Positions 16,586 to 25,973 of a stretch of 64,000 bases of DNA are shown in pieces. Below the pieces are notes generated by a model. That model worked only from the letters and a program-made list of their open reading frames with translations, had not been told where the DNA came from and did not search any database. The stretch comes from Kaiparowitsia implicata GSE-PSE-MK54-09C. Its GTDB lineage: Bacteria > Cyanobacteriota > Cyanobacteriia > Elainellales > Elainellaceae. The DNA is taken from positions 31,683 to 95,682 of the forward strand of contig JAHHHI010000076.1 in the NCBI GenBank assembly GCA_019359435.1, in the 5' to 3' direction. The first letter of the stretch is position 1, and each line of letters opens with the position of its first letter. The position numbers were made by a program, and so were the translations under genes.

Positions 16586-19500
16586 GTGTCTCAATCGATT
16601 GACAGATCGTTTGTATCCCACTCCTCGTTACCCCAGCCCAGCTTAGGGAGTGACGTGCTTTTAGAATCCCAAAGTCTGAACCTCTTCAACATGGCGCTAG
16701 ATGCCATGCTGATTGCTGACGATCACGGCCACTATGTCGAGGCCAATCCGGCTGCCTGCAAATTATTAGGCGTTGCTCGGGAGCACGTGCTGGGTTGCAC
16801 CATTGCCGATTTCTGCGTTCTTCCGCCTGGCGTAGATCTAGGTTCACACTGGCAGCATTTTCTAGAACAAGGCCACATGCAGGGAGAAATTTCCTTGAGA
16901 GTGGGCAATGGGGAAGAACGGATTGTGGAATTTTCTGCAACGGCTCACTTTTGCCCCCATTTTCATTTATCGATTTTGCGGGATGTGACTGAGCGAAAAC
17001 AGTCAGAAGCCCTTAACGATCAACTCAACCAGTTGCTCACTCAGCAGGTTAAAGAACGGACTCAAGAACTCCAAACCATTCAGGCTCAGCTAAAGGACGA
17101 ACATGCCCTGCTTAACGGCATTCTCAGCAATATCAATGGCGTGGTGTGGTCGGTTGATCTGCCCAGCCGAGTCACTCGGTATGTCAACTCGGCGGTAGAA
17201 ACCCTCTACGGCTACTCTACCGACGCGTTTCTAAAGAACCCTAGCCTGTGGCAAAGCCTGATCCACCCCGATGATCAGCCCAAGATCAATCAATGTTTGA
17301 GTCAGCTAGCCTCTCAGTCGAGCTTTGATTTGGAGTATCGCATTACCCGATCAGATGGGGTCGTGCGCTGGGTGCGCGATCGCTCCAAAGTCACCTATGA
17401 CATCGAGGGCACGCCCATTCGGCTAGATGGAATCGCCACTGACATTACCGAACAAAAGCAGCTAGAAGAAGCACTGCGGCTGAGTGAAAGTCAGATGGAG
17501 GCGATTTTTCAGCAGGCGGCCATTGGCATCAACCAAGCTGGCCCAGATGGGCGATTTCTACAGGCAAACCAAGCTTACTGCGACCTCTTGGGCTACGACA
17601 AAGCAGAGCTATTGCAACTGCGCTTTCAGGATGTGTCCCACTCTGATGAATATAAAGAGACTGAAGCGGCTCTAGCCAAGCTCTATGCTGGTGAAGCCGC
17701 TTCAGTCACCTTAGAAAAACGCCACTTGCATAAAGATGGCAGCGAGCGGTGGACAAATATTGTGCTGTCGATCTTGCGAGATGCGGATGGGCAAGCTATT
17801 TCAGACTTGGCGGTGGTGCAAGACATTAGCGATCGCAAGCGAATAGAGCAGGCCATCGAAGAAGAGCGCAGCTTGTTTATCGGCGGCCCCACAGTCGTCA
17901 TTCGTTGGAGCCCGAGAGACGGCTGGCCGATCGGGTATGTCTCTCCCAACGTGCAAGCCCAGTTCGGTTATGAACCGAATGCACTCGTGCAAGCTGGTGT
18001 AAATCTTGCCTCGTTGATCCACCCAGATGATATTGATCAGATCCAAGCAGAGGTCACAGCCGCCACAGCCGCGCAAGACCCATGCCGTGCTACAGAATAT
18101 CGGCTACGTCACGCCAATGGCGAATATCGATGGATCAATGAATTCGCTCGGTTCATCTATACCCCAAATGGCAGAGTCGCCAAGGTTTTAGGCTATATCC
18201 AAGACATTACTGAACGCAAGCAGATTGAACTGGACTTGCAGCAAAGTGAAGCCACGAAACAGGCCATGCTGGAAGCCATTCCAGATTTACTACTGCGGAT
18301 CAATCGCCACGGTTTGCGCTTCGACTTCATTTCGGGAGGGGAGGTGACTGTTCATGGGAACGTTGATACTCAGATTGCCCAATCTATTTATGACACTCTG
18401 CCCAAAGCTTTGGCCGATCAACGGCTGCACTTTCTCCATCAAGCCCTTGACACGGGAAAGCGGCAAATATATGAACACACCATCGACATCGACGGGAACC
18501 GGTATTACGAAGAGACTCGAATTGTGCCCTTAGGGGATGAGGAAGCCCTCGTGATGGTGCGGGATGTGACGAACCGGGTAACCGCAGAGCTCGCGCTACG
18601 GGAAAGCCAACAGCGCTTCCAGGCGATCTTTGACCAGATGTATCAGTTTATTGGCCTGCTCACCCCAGATGGCACCCTGCTAGAGATCAATCAGACTGCA
18701 CTAGCCTTTGGCGGGTTTGAGCGGGAAGACGTGGTGGGTCGCCCGATCTGGGACATGGGCTGGTGGGATGTGGTGTCTCTGGAAGCCCAAGCCCAACTCA
18801 AGGGGGCGATCGCCCAAGCGGCTCAGGGCGAGTTTGTGCGCTACGAAGTGACGATCCAAGGGGCAAACCAGCAGGTGATGACCCTCGACTTTTCCCTGCG
18901 GCCTGTTTTAGACGATCAAGGTCAAGTCGTGTTGCTGATTCCAGAGGGACGAGACCTAACCCAGCGCAAGCACATGGAGGAGGAACTCCGCCGCACCAAG
19001 GTCTTTTTAGAGCAAACCAGCACCGTGGCTCAGGTGGGCGGCTGGGAAGTCAACTTACAGCAAGGACTCGTTTACTGGACGCCCATTACGCGGGAAATCC
19101 ATGAAGTCGAGGCGGACTTTGAACCGACACTGATGACGATGTTTGACTTTTATCCTGACGGGGTCAACCGCCAGCGCATCACCGCAGTAGTGGCGCACGC
19201 TTGCCAAACCGGGCAACCCTGGGATGAGAAGCTCCAAATCGTTACAGCCAAGGGGAATCTTCGCTGGGTGCGCTCCTTGGGGCAAGCAGAGCGTATCGCG
19301 GGGGAATGCGTGCGCATCTATGGAGCACTTCAGAACATCGACGCCCAGATGCAAGCAGAAATTAGGCTGCACGAACTGACTCAGCAGCTTCAACAGGCGC
19401 AGCGAATGGCGCAGCTAGGGAACTGGTGGTTTGACTCGCGAACCGAAACGTTACATTGGTCGGCAGAAATTTTTCGCCTGTTGGGGGTGAGTCCTGACAA

Positions 19501-20353
19501 ACAACCTTTTCAGTTAGAAGATCGACCTGACCTACTGCATCCTGACGACTTTCCCCGATGGAAAGCCCATATTCAGGCCGCGTATCAGAACAAGGGAACC
19601 CAAGAGTTGGATATGCGAATTTTGCGCCCGGATGGTGAAATGCGCTACGTCCATGCCCGCACCTATACGGATCGCCACCAGGATCAATCACTGAATCTAC
19701 AGGAGGCGTCTGTACAGTTGTTTGGCACCTTAGTGGATGTGACCGATCGCAAGCAGGCAGAAATTTGCCAAGAGGAGCTGTTTCAACAGCTTCAGCAAGC
19801 GAATGCCGAACTGCATCGCATTGCCACCACTGATGCCCTCACTCAAGTTGCAAATCGTCGCTATTTTGACCAAGTGTTAGCCCAAGAGTGGGGGCGCGCC
19901 AAGCACGACAGAGCTTCGCTGGCGCTGATTATGTGCGATGTGGATTACTTCAAGCCTTACAACGACAACTATGGGCATCCGGCGGGAGATCAGTGCTTGC
20001 AGCAGGTGGCTGAACTGCTGACCGCAGCGGTTGAACGTCCTAGGGGTTTAATGGCTCGCTATGGCGGAGAAGAATTTGTAGTGCTATTGCCCGCTACCGC
20101 CATCTCAGAAGCCATAGAGGTGGTCACTAGAATTCAGCACGATCTTACCCAAGCCCGGCTACCACATGAATTTTCCTTAATTGCTGACCAAATCACCTTG
20201 AGCTTTGGGCTCGTCTGCTGTGTGCCGAGTGCTCAGAATGGATCGGATGCGCTATTAGCGGCTGCGGATGTGGCTCTATATCAAGCCAAGTTAAGAGGCC
20301 GAAACCAATACTGCATTGGTTCGGTCTCTTATGCAGAGGGTTTAGAACGGTAG
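16586..20353 (+). CDS. Diguanylate cyclase with eight PAS domains
   Basis: Very long signalling protein, 1255 residues, predicted to make cyclic di-GMP. I count about eight PAS/PAC units (roughly 30-145, 175-295, 298-422, 425-550, 551-668, 670-800, 803-935, 937-1068), most ending in DITERK-like PAC tails. A coiled linker lies at 146-175, and a GGDEF domain spans about 1075-1245 with catalytic GGEEF near 1159. The inhibitory RxxD site, expected five residues before GGEEF, reads RPRG, so product feedback is probably lost. There is no transmembrane helix, so it is cytoplasmic. The GTG at 16586 is the longest start and is not confirmed by a good ribosome site. It is a tandem paralogue of the gene at 20784. 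Confidence 0.92.
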   Translation: MSQSIDRSFVSHSSLPQPSLGSDVLLESQSLNLFNMALDAMLIADDHGHYVEANPAACKLLGVAREHVLGCTIADFCVLPPGVDLGSHWQHFLEQGHMQGEISLRVGNGEERIVEFSATAHFCPHFHLSILRDVTERKQSEALNDQLNQLLTQQVKERTQELQTIQAQLKDEHALLNGILSNINGVVWSVDLPSRVTRYVNSAVETLYGYSTDAFLKNPSLWQSLIHPDDQPKINQCLSQLASQSSFDLEYRITRSDGVVRWVRDRSKVTYDIEGTPIRLDGIATDITEQKQLEEALRLSESQMEAIFQQAAIGINQAGPDGRFLQANQAYCDLLGYDKAELLQLRFQDVSHSDEYKETEAALAKLYAGEAASVTLEKRHLHKDGSERWTNIVLSILRDADGQAISDLAVVQDISDRKRIEQAIEEERSLFIGGPTVVIRWSPRDGWPIGYVSPNVQAQFGYEPNALVQAGVNLASLIHPDDIDQIQAEVTAATAAQDPCRATEYRLRHANGEYRWINEFARFIYTPNGRVAKVLGYIQDITERKQIELDLQQSEATKQAMLEAIPDLLLRINRHGLRFDFISGGEVTVHGNVDTQIAQSIYDTLPKALADQRLHFLHQALDTGKRQIYEHTIDIDGNRYYEETRIVPLGDEEALVMVRDVTNRVTAELALRESQQRFQAIFDQMYQFIGLLTPDGTLLEINQTALAFGGFEREDVVGRPIWDMGWWDVVSLEAQAQLKGAIAQAAQGEFVRYEVTIQGANQQVMTLDFSLRPVLDDQGQVVLLIPEGRDLTQRKHMEEELRRTKVFLEQTSTVAQVGGWEVNLQQGLVYWTPITREIHEVEADFEPTLMTMFDFYPDGVNRQRITAVVAHACQTGQPWDEKLQIVTAKGNLRWVRSLGQAERIAGECVRIYGALQNIDAQMQAEIRLHELTQQLQQAQRMAQLGNWWFDSRTETLHWSAEIFRLLGVSPDKQPFQLEDRPDLLHPDDFPRWKAHIQAAYQNKGTQELDMRILRPDGEMRYVHARTYTDRHQDQSLNLQEASVQLFGTLVDVTDRKQAEICQEELFQQLQQANAELHRIATTDALTQVANRRYFDQVLAQEWGRAKHDRASLALIMCDVDYFKPYNDNYGHPAGDQCLQQVAELLTAAVERPRGLMARYGGEEFVVLLPATAISEAIEVVTRIQHDLTQARLPHEFSLIADQITLSFGLVCCVPSAQNGSDALLAAADVALYQAKLRGRNQYCIGSVSYAEGLER

Positions 20354-20783
20354 AGCGACAAACCAGCCAAGAGACGCAGTTATGGAGTATCTTGTGAGGC
20401 ATGTCAGACCGTGGGGTGATATAAATCACGCCTGAAGATCTGGGAACTATACAATAAAGGAATAGTTAGCAATAAAGGAATAGTTGGGTGCTAGTTCTCC
20501 ATTTGATGCAGCTTGATGCGGCAACTCCATCCAGATAGCTGTGTCTGCTAAAGGGGTTGTCCAAATTGAGTGCATGCCTGAAATTAAGTCAAGCTGCTAA
20601 ACCTCTTGTAGATATCCTCTGACCTCACATATCACGATTTATCCCATGAGTTATTCAGGCCAGTTATAGAAGATTTCAGCTCGCTCGTACTTGGTTGCCT
20701 GGGGTTCATATTGTTGTACCTTGCAAGCGGTGTTCAAATGCTAATTCCAGAGCAGCTTAAGGTCTTTGATTTAACTCTTTTCT
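20354..20783. other. Intergenic region between the two cyclase genes
   Basis: A 430-bp AT-richer spacer. It holds an exact 16-base tandem repeat (see 20452-20487). No hairpin terminator or gene was found. It probably contains the promoter of the second cyclase gene. Confidence 0.5.
20452..20487 (+). repeat. Two tandem 18-bp units
   Basis: CAATAAAGGAATAGTTAG is followed directly by CAATAAAGGAATAGTTGG, 17 of 18 bases identical. It lies about 300 bp before the second cyclase gene. Paired sites for a regulator are possible, as is simple duplication. Confidence 0.6.
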
Positions 20784-23714
20784 ATGTCTTCGATCGATCG
20801 ATGTGCGGGCTCTCTATTCTCTGCGTTTGATGCGCTCCGAACGCCCATCTGGATCTATGCTGCGCCTGAACTAAAGCTGGAGTGGGTAAACCAGTCAGGG
20901 CTTCGGTTCTGGGATAAGTCTGCGCAGGGATTAGTAGAGGATGAGGGAGTAGTAGGGGATGGTATGGCGGCGCGATCGCCCGCTTTGGTGCAGCAGCAGT
21001 TGCTAGATCTCGTGACGCAGTTTCAGCAGGGGCAGGCTGAAATGGGATGGGTAGAGGGCGATCGCCAGGGTACACCCCTACGAATGTCATGCCAATGCAG
21101 CCATTACGATACGGAAGCAGAGCGGTGGGTGCTTGTGGAAGGCACTCTGCCGAGCCCAGCAGAACAGGTGCTGCGGGAGGAACGACAGCTGTTTACGGCA
21201 GGGCCTGTCATCATCTTTAAGTGGCAACCGAAGCCGGGGTGGCCGATGGAGTATGTATCTCAAAATGTACAGGAGCAGCTTGGCTATTCTCCTGAGCAGT
21301 TGACCTCGGGGCAGATCAACTTTGCCGATCTCATCCACCCCGATGATTTGCCTAAAGTTGAACAAGAAGTCTGGCAATATATTAATGCTGGCGCTGATCG
21401 ATTTATCCAGCACTATCGCTTGCGCCACGGCAATGGTGATTATCGCTGGTTGGATGATTACACTGTTGTCGTGCGCGATGATCGCTCTGGCGATGTCCAA
21501 TGCTTGCTGGGCTATGTGTTAGACAAGAGCGATCGCCAACTGGCTGACGCCACGCTAGCCCAGAGCGAAGCCACCAAGCGGGCAATTCTGGCTGCGATTC
21601 CCGACCTGCTAGTCTGCATTAACCGGGATGGGGTCTATCACGACCTCACGGTGGGCGAGGGCATCAAGTACTGGAAGCCGGACGCTGAAGTAACCCCAAA
21701 AACAGTGTTCACGGCCATGCCCTATGAGATGGCATTGGAGCGGATGCAATGCATCCACCAAGCGCTCGATACAGGGCAGCCTCAGGTGTATGACCAAACC
21801 ATTGAGGTTGACGGTGAGTTGCGCTATGAAGAGGCGCGTGTTGTGCCATTTAGCGCTGATGAGGTGCTGGTGATGGTGCGCGACATCACTGACCGGGTGC
21901 TGCTAAAGAAAGCGCTGATTGAGAGCGAACGGCGCTTTCATGCCATCTTTGACCAGATGTATCAGTTTATTGGCTTGTTGTCGCCTGAGGGCATTTTGCT
22001 TGAAGTGAATCAAGCCGTGCTTAATTTTATGGGGGCGGCAAGGGCTGATGTGGTGGGCCGTCCCATGTGGGATGTGTCTACCTGGCGAGCGTCTGCCGCC
22101 ACGCAAGATCAGCTTAAACGGGCGATCGCCCAAGCCGCCCAGGGTGAGTTTGTGCGCTACGAAGTGAATTTGCAAAATATGACAGGTCAACTCATCACCC
22201 TCGATTTTTCTCTGCGGCCTATTTTTGATGAGTCGGGCAATGTGGTGCTGCTGATCCCCGAAGGTCGAGATATGAGCGATCGCAAACAGACTGAAGTGAA
22301 CTTGCGTCAGCAAAAAGAACTGCTTCAGGTGATGTTTGACCACTTTCCCATCATGGTGGAGCTATATAACCAAGATTGCACGGTTCAACTTGCCAACCGC
22401 GAGATTGAACGGGTGCTAGGCTGGCCGTTAGATCAGGTGCTGCAGCAAGATTTTTTGTGCAAGCGCTACCCCGATCCCATCCAACGTCAACAGGTGCAGG
22501 CATTCATTATTGCAGCCCGGCAAACATGGCAAGACTTTACAACCTATACCGCTGATGGCACCCCCATCAACACCTCCTGGATGAATATTCCGCTCTCGAC
22601 AGGGCAAATCCTCAGCATTGGTCAAGACATCACCCAGCGCAAAGAAATTGAAGCCCAGCTGCGGATGACGGCAGAGCGCGATCGCCTGTTGGCCTTGATC
22701 GTGCAGCGAATTCGTCAGTCGTTAGAGTTGCAGGAGATTTTGCATACGACGGTAACAGAAATTCGTTTAGCGCTGCAGAGCGATCGCGCTATGATCTATC
22801 AGCTGAATGCTGACTATAGCGGTCATGTCCTTGCCGAAGCAGTCGGAGAATCCTGCCCGTCGTTTCTGGGTCAGACCTTTAAGATGCCCAGCACAACCAC
22901 GCCTGATCGAGTTCAGGCCTATCAGCAGGGCCATATCCAAGTATCAGCGGATATTTACAATTCAGGTTTGCCGGATGATTTGATCGCCTTTTTTTCTAGG
23001 GTTCATGTGCGTGCCACGCTGATCGTGCCCATCCTTCACAGTGACACCATCTGGGGATTTATCGCGGCCTTTCAGCAGTCGCAACCTCGCGAGTGGCAGA
23101 CGGGTGAAGTAGACCTGGTGAGGCAGGTGGCGAATCAGGTGGCGATCGCCATTCAGCAGGCGGAACTCTATCAGCAGCTTCAGCACGCCAACCGAGAGCT
23201 GCAATACCTCGCCACCCACGATAAGCTCACAGGGCTAGCCAACCGCCGACACTTTGATGACTATCTGCAAAAAGAGTGGCTGCGGCTGAGTCGAGAGCGA
23301 TCGCCCATTGCCCTGCTTCTCTGCGATATCGATCATTTCAAACTCTATAACGACACCTACGGCCACATCGCCGGAGACGACTGCCTCGCCCAAGTGGCAG
23401 ATGCCATCTGTCGCTCTATCTCCCGCCCTGCCGACATGGTAGCTCGCTATGGCGGAGAGGAGTTTGCCATCGTGTTGCCCAATACCGACTGCGAAGGGGC
23501 CGTTCAAGTCGCCCAAAAAGTGCAACAGCACATTCATGCTGTGCAAATTCCCCATGCATCCTCACTGACTCAACCTTGGATCACGCTGAGCATCGGCATC
23601 GTTACGATCATTCCCAACCCAACCACGACACCCCAAGCCTTAATTGACCGGGCTGATGACGCCCTCTACAGTGCTAAATCTGCCGGACGTAACGGCTATG
23701 CGATCGCAGACTAA
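20784..23714 (+). CDS. Diguanylate cyclase with PAS repeats and a phytochrome-type GAF
   Basis: Cytoplasmic sensor cyclase, 976 residues. It has about five PAS/PAC units (1-125 degenerate, 130-260, 262-375, 377-510, 515-625), a GAF domain at about 640-795 and GGDEF at about 810-970 with GGEEF near 889. The inhibitory site RPAD lies exactly five residues before GGEEF, so feedback by cyclic di-GMP is expected, unlike its neighbour. The GAF closely follows cyanobacteriochrome GAFs (DIYNSGL, then RATLIVPIL and WGFIAAFQ). However, the positions of the chromophore Cys-His are Asp-Asp (GLPDDL, about 730), so a covalent bilin is unlikely. Several PAS units are near copies of those in the upstream gene, showing a tandem duplication. 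Confidence 0.93.
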   Translation: MSSIDRCAGSLFSAFDALRTPIWIYAAPELKLEWVNQSGLRFWDKSAQGLVEDEGVVGDGMAARSPALVQQQLLDLVTQFQQGQAEMGWVEGDRQGTPLRMSCQCSHYDTEAERWVLVEGTLPSPAEQVLREERQLFTAGPVIIFKWQPKPGWPMEYVSQNVQEQLGYSPEQLTSGQINFADLIHPDDLPKVEQEVWQYINAGADRFIQHYRLRHGNGDYRWLDDYTVVVRDDRSGDVQCLLGYVLDKSDRQLADATLAQSEATKRAILAAIPDLLVCINRDGVYHDLTVGEGIKYWKPDAEVTPKTVFTAMPYEMALERMQCIHQALDTGQPQVYDQTIEVDGELRYEEARVVPFSADEVLVMVRDITDRVLLKKALIESERRFHAIFDQMYQFIGLLSPEGILLEVNQAVLNFMGAARADVVGRPMWDVSTWRASAATQDQLKRAIAQAAQGEFVRYEVNLQNMTGQLITLDFSLRPIFDESGNVVLLIPEGRDMSDRKQTEVNLRQQKELLQVMFDHFPIMVELYNQDCTVQLANREIERVLGWPLDQVLQQDFLCKRYPDPIQRQQVQAFIIAARQTWQDFTTYTADGTPINTSWMNIPLSTGQILSIGQDITQRKEIEAQLRMTAERDRLLALIVQRIRQSLELQEILHTTVTEIRLALQSDRAMIYQLNADYSGHVLAEAVGESCPSFLGQTFKMPSTTTPDRVQAYQQGHIQVSADIYNSGLPDDLIAFFSRVHVRATLIVPILHSDTIWGFIAAFQQSQPREWQTGEVDLVRQVANQVAIAIQQAELYQQLQHANRELQYLATHDKLTGLANRRHFDDYLQKEWLRLSRERSPIALLLCDIDHFKLYNDTYGHIAGDDCLAQVADAICRSISRPADMVARYGGEEFAIVLPNTDCEGAVQVAQKVQQHIHAVQIPHASSLTQPWITLSIGIVTIIPNPTTTPQALIDRADDALYSAKSAGRNGYAIAD

Positions 23715-23766
23715 CAAAGAACCGCGCCGCTATTTCACTGTGCTTCAATACCGGTTATGTAAAAGG

Positions 23767-24720
23767 CTATGCCTTCACCAATTCCCGCGCTGAGCGCTTC
23801 GGAATCTCGTGAGTATAAAAGTCGTGCGCCATTAACGTATTGGGGAAAATGGCTTTTGCTTCTTGCTTTAAATCGTCTAGGGCGATCGCATTTCCTGGCG
23901 CATAGCGTGGGCTAAAGTGCGTCATGATCAACTGCTGCACCCCTGCATTCAGCGCCACCTGCGCCGCCATTGTAGACGTTGAGTGCAGCCGCTGATAGGC
24001 CAATTCTGCATCCTGATGAGCAAATGTAGCCTCATGCACGAGCACATCCGCATCTCGAGCTAGCTCCACTGCATTATCGCAATAGATTGTGTCTGTGCAA
24101 TACACGAACCGCCGTCCCATTTGCGGTTCACCACACAAGTCCGTTCCATTCACAATCCGACCATCCGGCAGCGTTACCGCTTCACCCCGCTTGAGCTGTC
24201 CATAAATTGGCCCTGAGGGAATTCCCAGCTTTGCCGCTCGCTCTACGTCAAACCGTCCGGGTCGATCAGCCTCTGTCACCCGATAGCCAAAAGCCGGAAC
24301 ACGGTGGGTTAGCTCTGCACAAGTCACCGAAAATTCCCCATCATTCAGCACCATGCCTGGTGTCACCGTATGCACCTTCACCGGGTAAGAAAATCGCAGC
24401 TGCGAATAGCGACCAGACGCCCGCAGATACTCATCCAGCTTGGGCGGCCCATAAATATCAATGCGAGAGGGATTGCCCGCCAACCCGCAACTGGCTAGCA
24501 GCCCCATCAACCCATAAATATGGTCGCCATGCATGTGCGTGATAAAAATACGCGTAATCTGGCTAACCTTTAAGTCACTGCGCAAGAGTTGATGCTGCGT
24601 CCCCTCGCCGCAGTCAAACAGCCACACCTCGGCTCGCTGCGGCAGCCGCAGGGCAATGCTCGACACATTGCGCGATCGCGTCGGCACACCGGAGCTGGTT
24701 CCCAAAAAGGTGATCTGCAA
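23767..24720 (-). CDS. rnz: Ribonuclease Z
   Basis: Metallo-beta-lactamase-fold endonuclease, 317 residues, that trims tRNA 3' ends. Zinc motif [14 protein letters not shown] is at about residue 60, with [15 protein letters not shown] and VHEATFAH further on and the exosite region ([18 protein letters not shown]) between. The N-terminus [18 protein letters not shown] is the family standard and is obtained only with a TTG start at 24720, so I accept TTG. An 11-bp hairpin lies a few bases upstream. The next gene upstream is a glutathione transferase gene on the same strand. Confidence 0.96.
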   Translation of the reverse strand: MQITFLGTSSGVPTRSRNVSSIALRLPQRAEVWLFDCGEGTQHQLLRSDLKVSQITRIFITHMHGDHIYGLMGLLASCGLAGNPSRIDIYGPPKLDEYLRASGRYSQLRFSYPVKVHTVTPGMVLNDGEFSVTCAELTHRVPAFGYRVTEADRPGRFDVERAAKLGIPSGPIYGQLKRGEAVTLPDGRIVNGTDLCGEPQMGRRFVYCTDTIYCDNAVELARDADVLVHEATFAHQDAELAYQRLHSTSTMAAQVALNAGVQQLIMTHFSPRYAPGNAIALDDLKQEAKAIFPNTLMAHDFYTHEIPKRSARELVKA

Positions 24721-24728
24721 AATAAGGT

Positions 24729-24755
24729 ATAGGGGAGAATGATCTTCTCCCCTAT
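24729..24755 (-). terminator. 11-bp hairpin between GST gene and rnz
   Basis: The perfect arms ATAGGGGAGAA and TTCTCCCCTAT (24729-24739, 24745-24755) enclose TGATC. Read on the minus strand it lies about 100 bp after the GST stop and is followed by TTATTTT just before the rnz start. It could end GST transcripts or act in the 5' leader of rnz. Confidence 0.55.
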
Positions 24756-24855
24756 CCTGCCATAGAACCCCAGCGATCGCCCCGCTCGTTTCTGCGACTG
24801 GCCGTGGGAGCGACTGGCCGTAGGAGCATCTGACCGTGGGGCCAACCCAGACTCC

Positions 24856-25488
24856 CTAACTGCACACTAGTTTCACCGTGGCTAAGGCTTGAGCCGTCGA
24901 CCACCAACTTTGGAGCTTGGGTGATTGGGCGATCGCCGTCTCAAACTCTGGCGTCTTCGATAGATAGACAAAGATAGGAATCAAATGAAAATCAGCAAGG
25001 CTAATCTCGCCCCCCAGCAGATAGGGGTTGCTCACCGCTAACGCCTCAATCGCCTCTAGTGCCGTTTTCAGTGGTGCAACCGCCGCTTCTACTGCTGCCT
25101 CGTCCGTTTCACCCCCTTGACTTGGCACAATCAACCGCTGAATCACCACCGTTTGAATCGCGGGCGCATACAGATAGCTATCTACAATCGCCATAATCTG
25201 TTGCATGCGAGCCCGCACAAGCGGATCAACTGGGCTAAAGCGTCCATTCATCACCGCAGCATCTAGATAGCTGACGATCGCAGCGGTTTCATAAATCATG
25301 TTTCCACCGACATCGACCGTCGGCACCTTGCCAAACGGGTGCTTAGCTAAATAATCAGCAGACTTTGTTTCGCCATTAAAAATATCCACACTGTTGAGTG
25401 TGTACTCTACCCCCGCCTCTTCTAGCAGTAGTCGCACCGTGCGAACGTAGGTGCTGATCGGCGTTCCATAAACAGTGATTGTCGGCAT
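24856..25488 (-). CDS. Glutathione S-transferase family protein
   Basis: Soluble GST, 210 residues. The thioredoxin-like N-terminal domain has a candidate catalytic Ser in GTPISTYVRTVRLLLEEAG (about 11-13), the cis-Pro VPTV motif and the glutathione-contacting YETAAIVSYLD. The helical C-terminal domain includes YLLGGEISLADFHLIPIF, the usual N-capping box. It conjugates or reduces electrophiles with glutathione; the class (phi/theta-like) and substrate are not certain. A glutathione reductase is encoded at 59777-61129, so the cell has the cofactor. Confidence 0.9.
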   Translation of the reverse strand: MPTITVYGTPISTYVRTVRLLLEEAGVEYTLNSVDIFNGETKSADYLAKHPFGKVPTVDVGGNMIYETAAIVSYLDAAVMNGRFSPVDPLVRARMQQIMAIVDSYLYAPAIQTVVIQRLIVPSQGGETDEAAVEAAVAPLKTALEAIEALAVSNPYLLGGEISLADFHLIPIFVYLSKTPEFETAIAQSPKLQSWWSTAQALATVKLVCS

Positions 25489-25973
25489 GGGTGAAGTCGT
25501 AAAGTCCAGCTAAATAAATAAGGTATTGATGCAAAGGCAAACGCATGAGCCATCAGCCCTTCGTATTCTGCCATCAGCCCAGGGAGGTTTCATACCCCAG
25601 CAGAGAGACCGTACATGTCATCCCCCCGGCAGAATGCGCAAAAACCCCATAGAAGTATCCCTAAAGACTGATTTTTCTCTGACTTCGAGAATATGTGAGC
25701 ATCCAAACCAGAAATTGAAGCTCCACACCGTAGTATTGTTGCATTAGCAAATTAAAGATTCTGCCCAATTCTGCTGAAGTTATGGTGCTATCCCCAATTT
25801 CAGCGGATTGTTCAGAATTTCCCAGCAACACGAAATGACGTGATTCCAGATTGCAGTTGGGATGTGCATCGCATGTGTAAGTTACGCAAAATCTGTGGTG
25901 TAAACACCTGACCTGTGAACTTGAACGAGTCTCCATTGCTGAATCTCAGACCTGTTTCAATTTCTACAGAAGG
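25489..25973. other. Intergenic region between divergent GST and channel genes
   Basis: A 485-bp spacer with both divergent promoters expected. A small dyad GGTGT-AA-ACACC at 25897-25908 is the only symmetric motif noticed; its role is unknown. No gene is supported. Confidence 0.45.
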
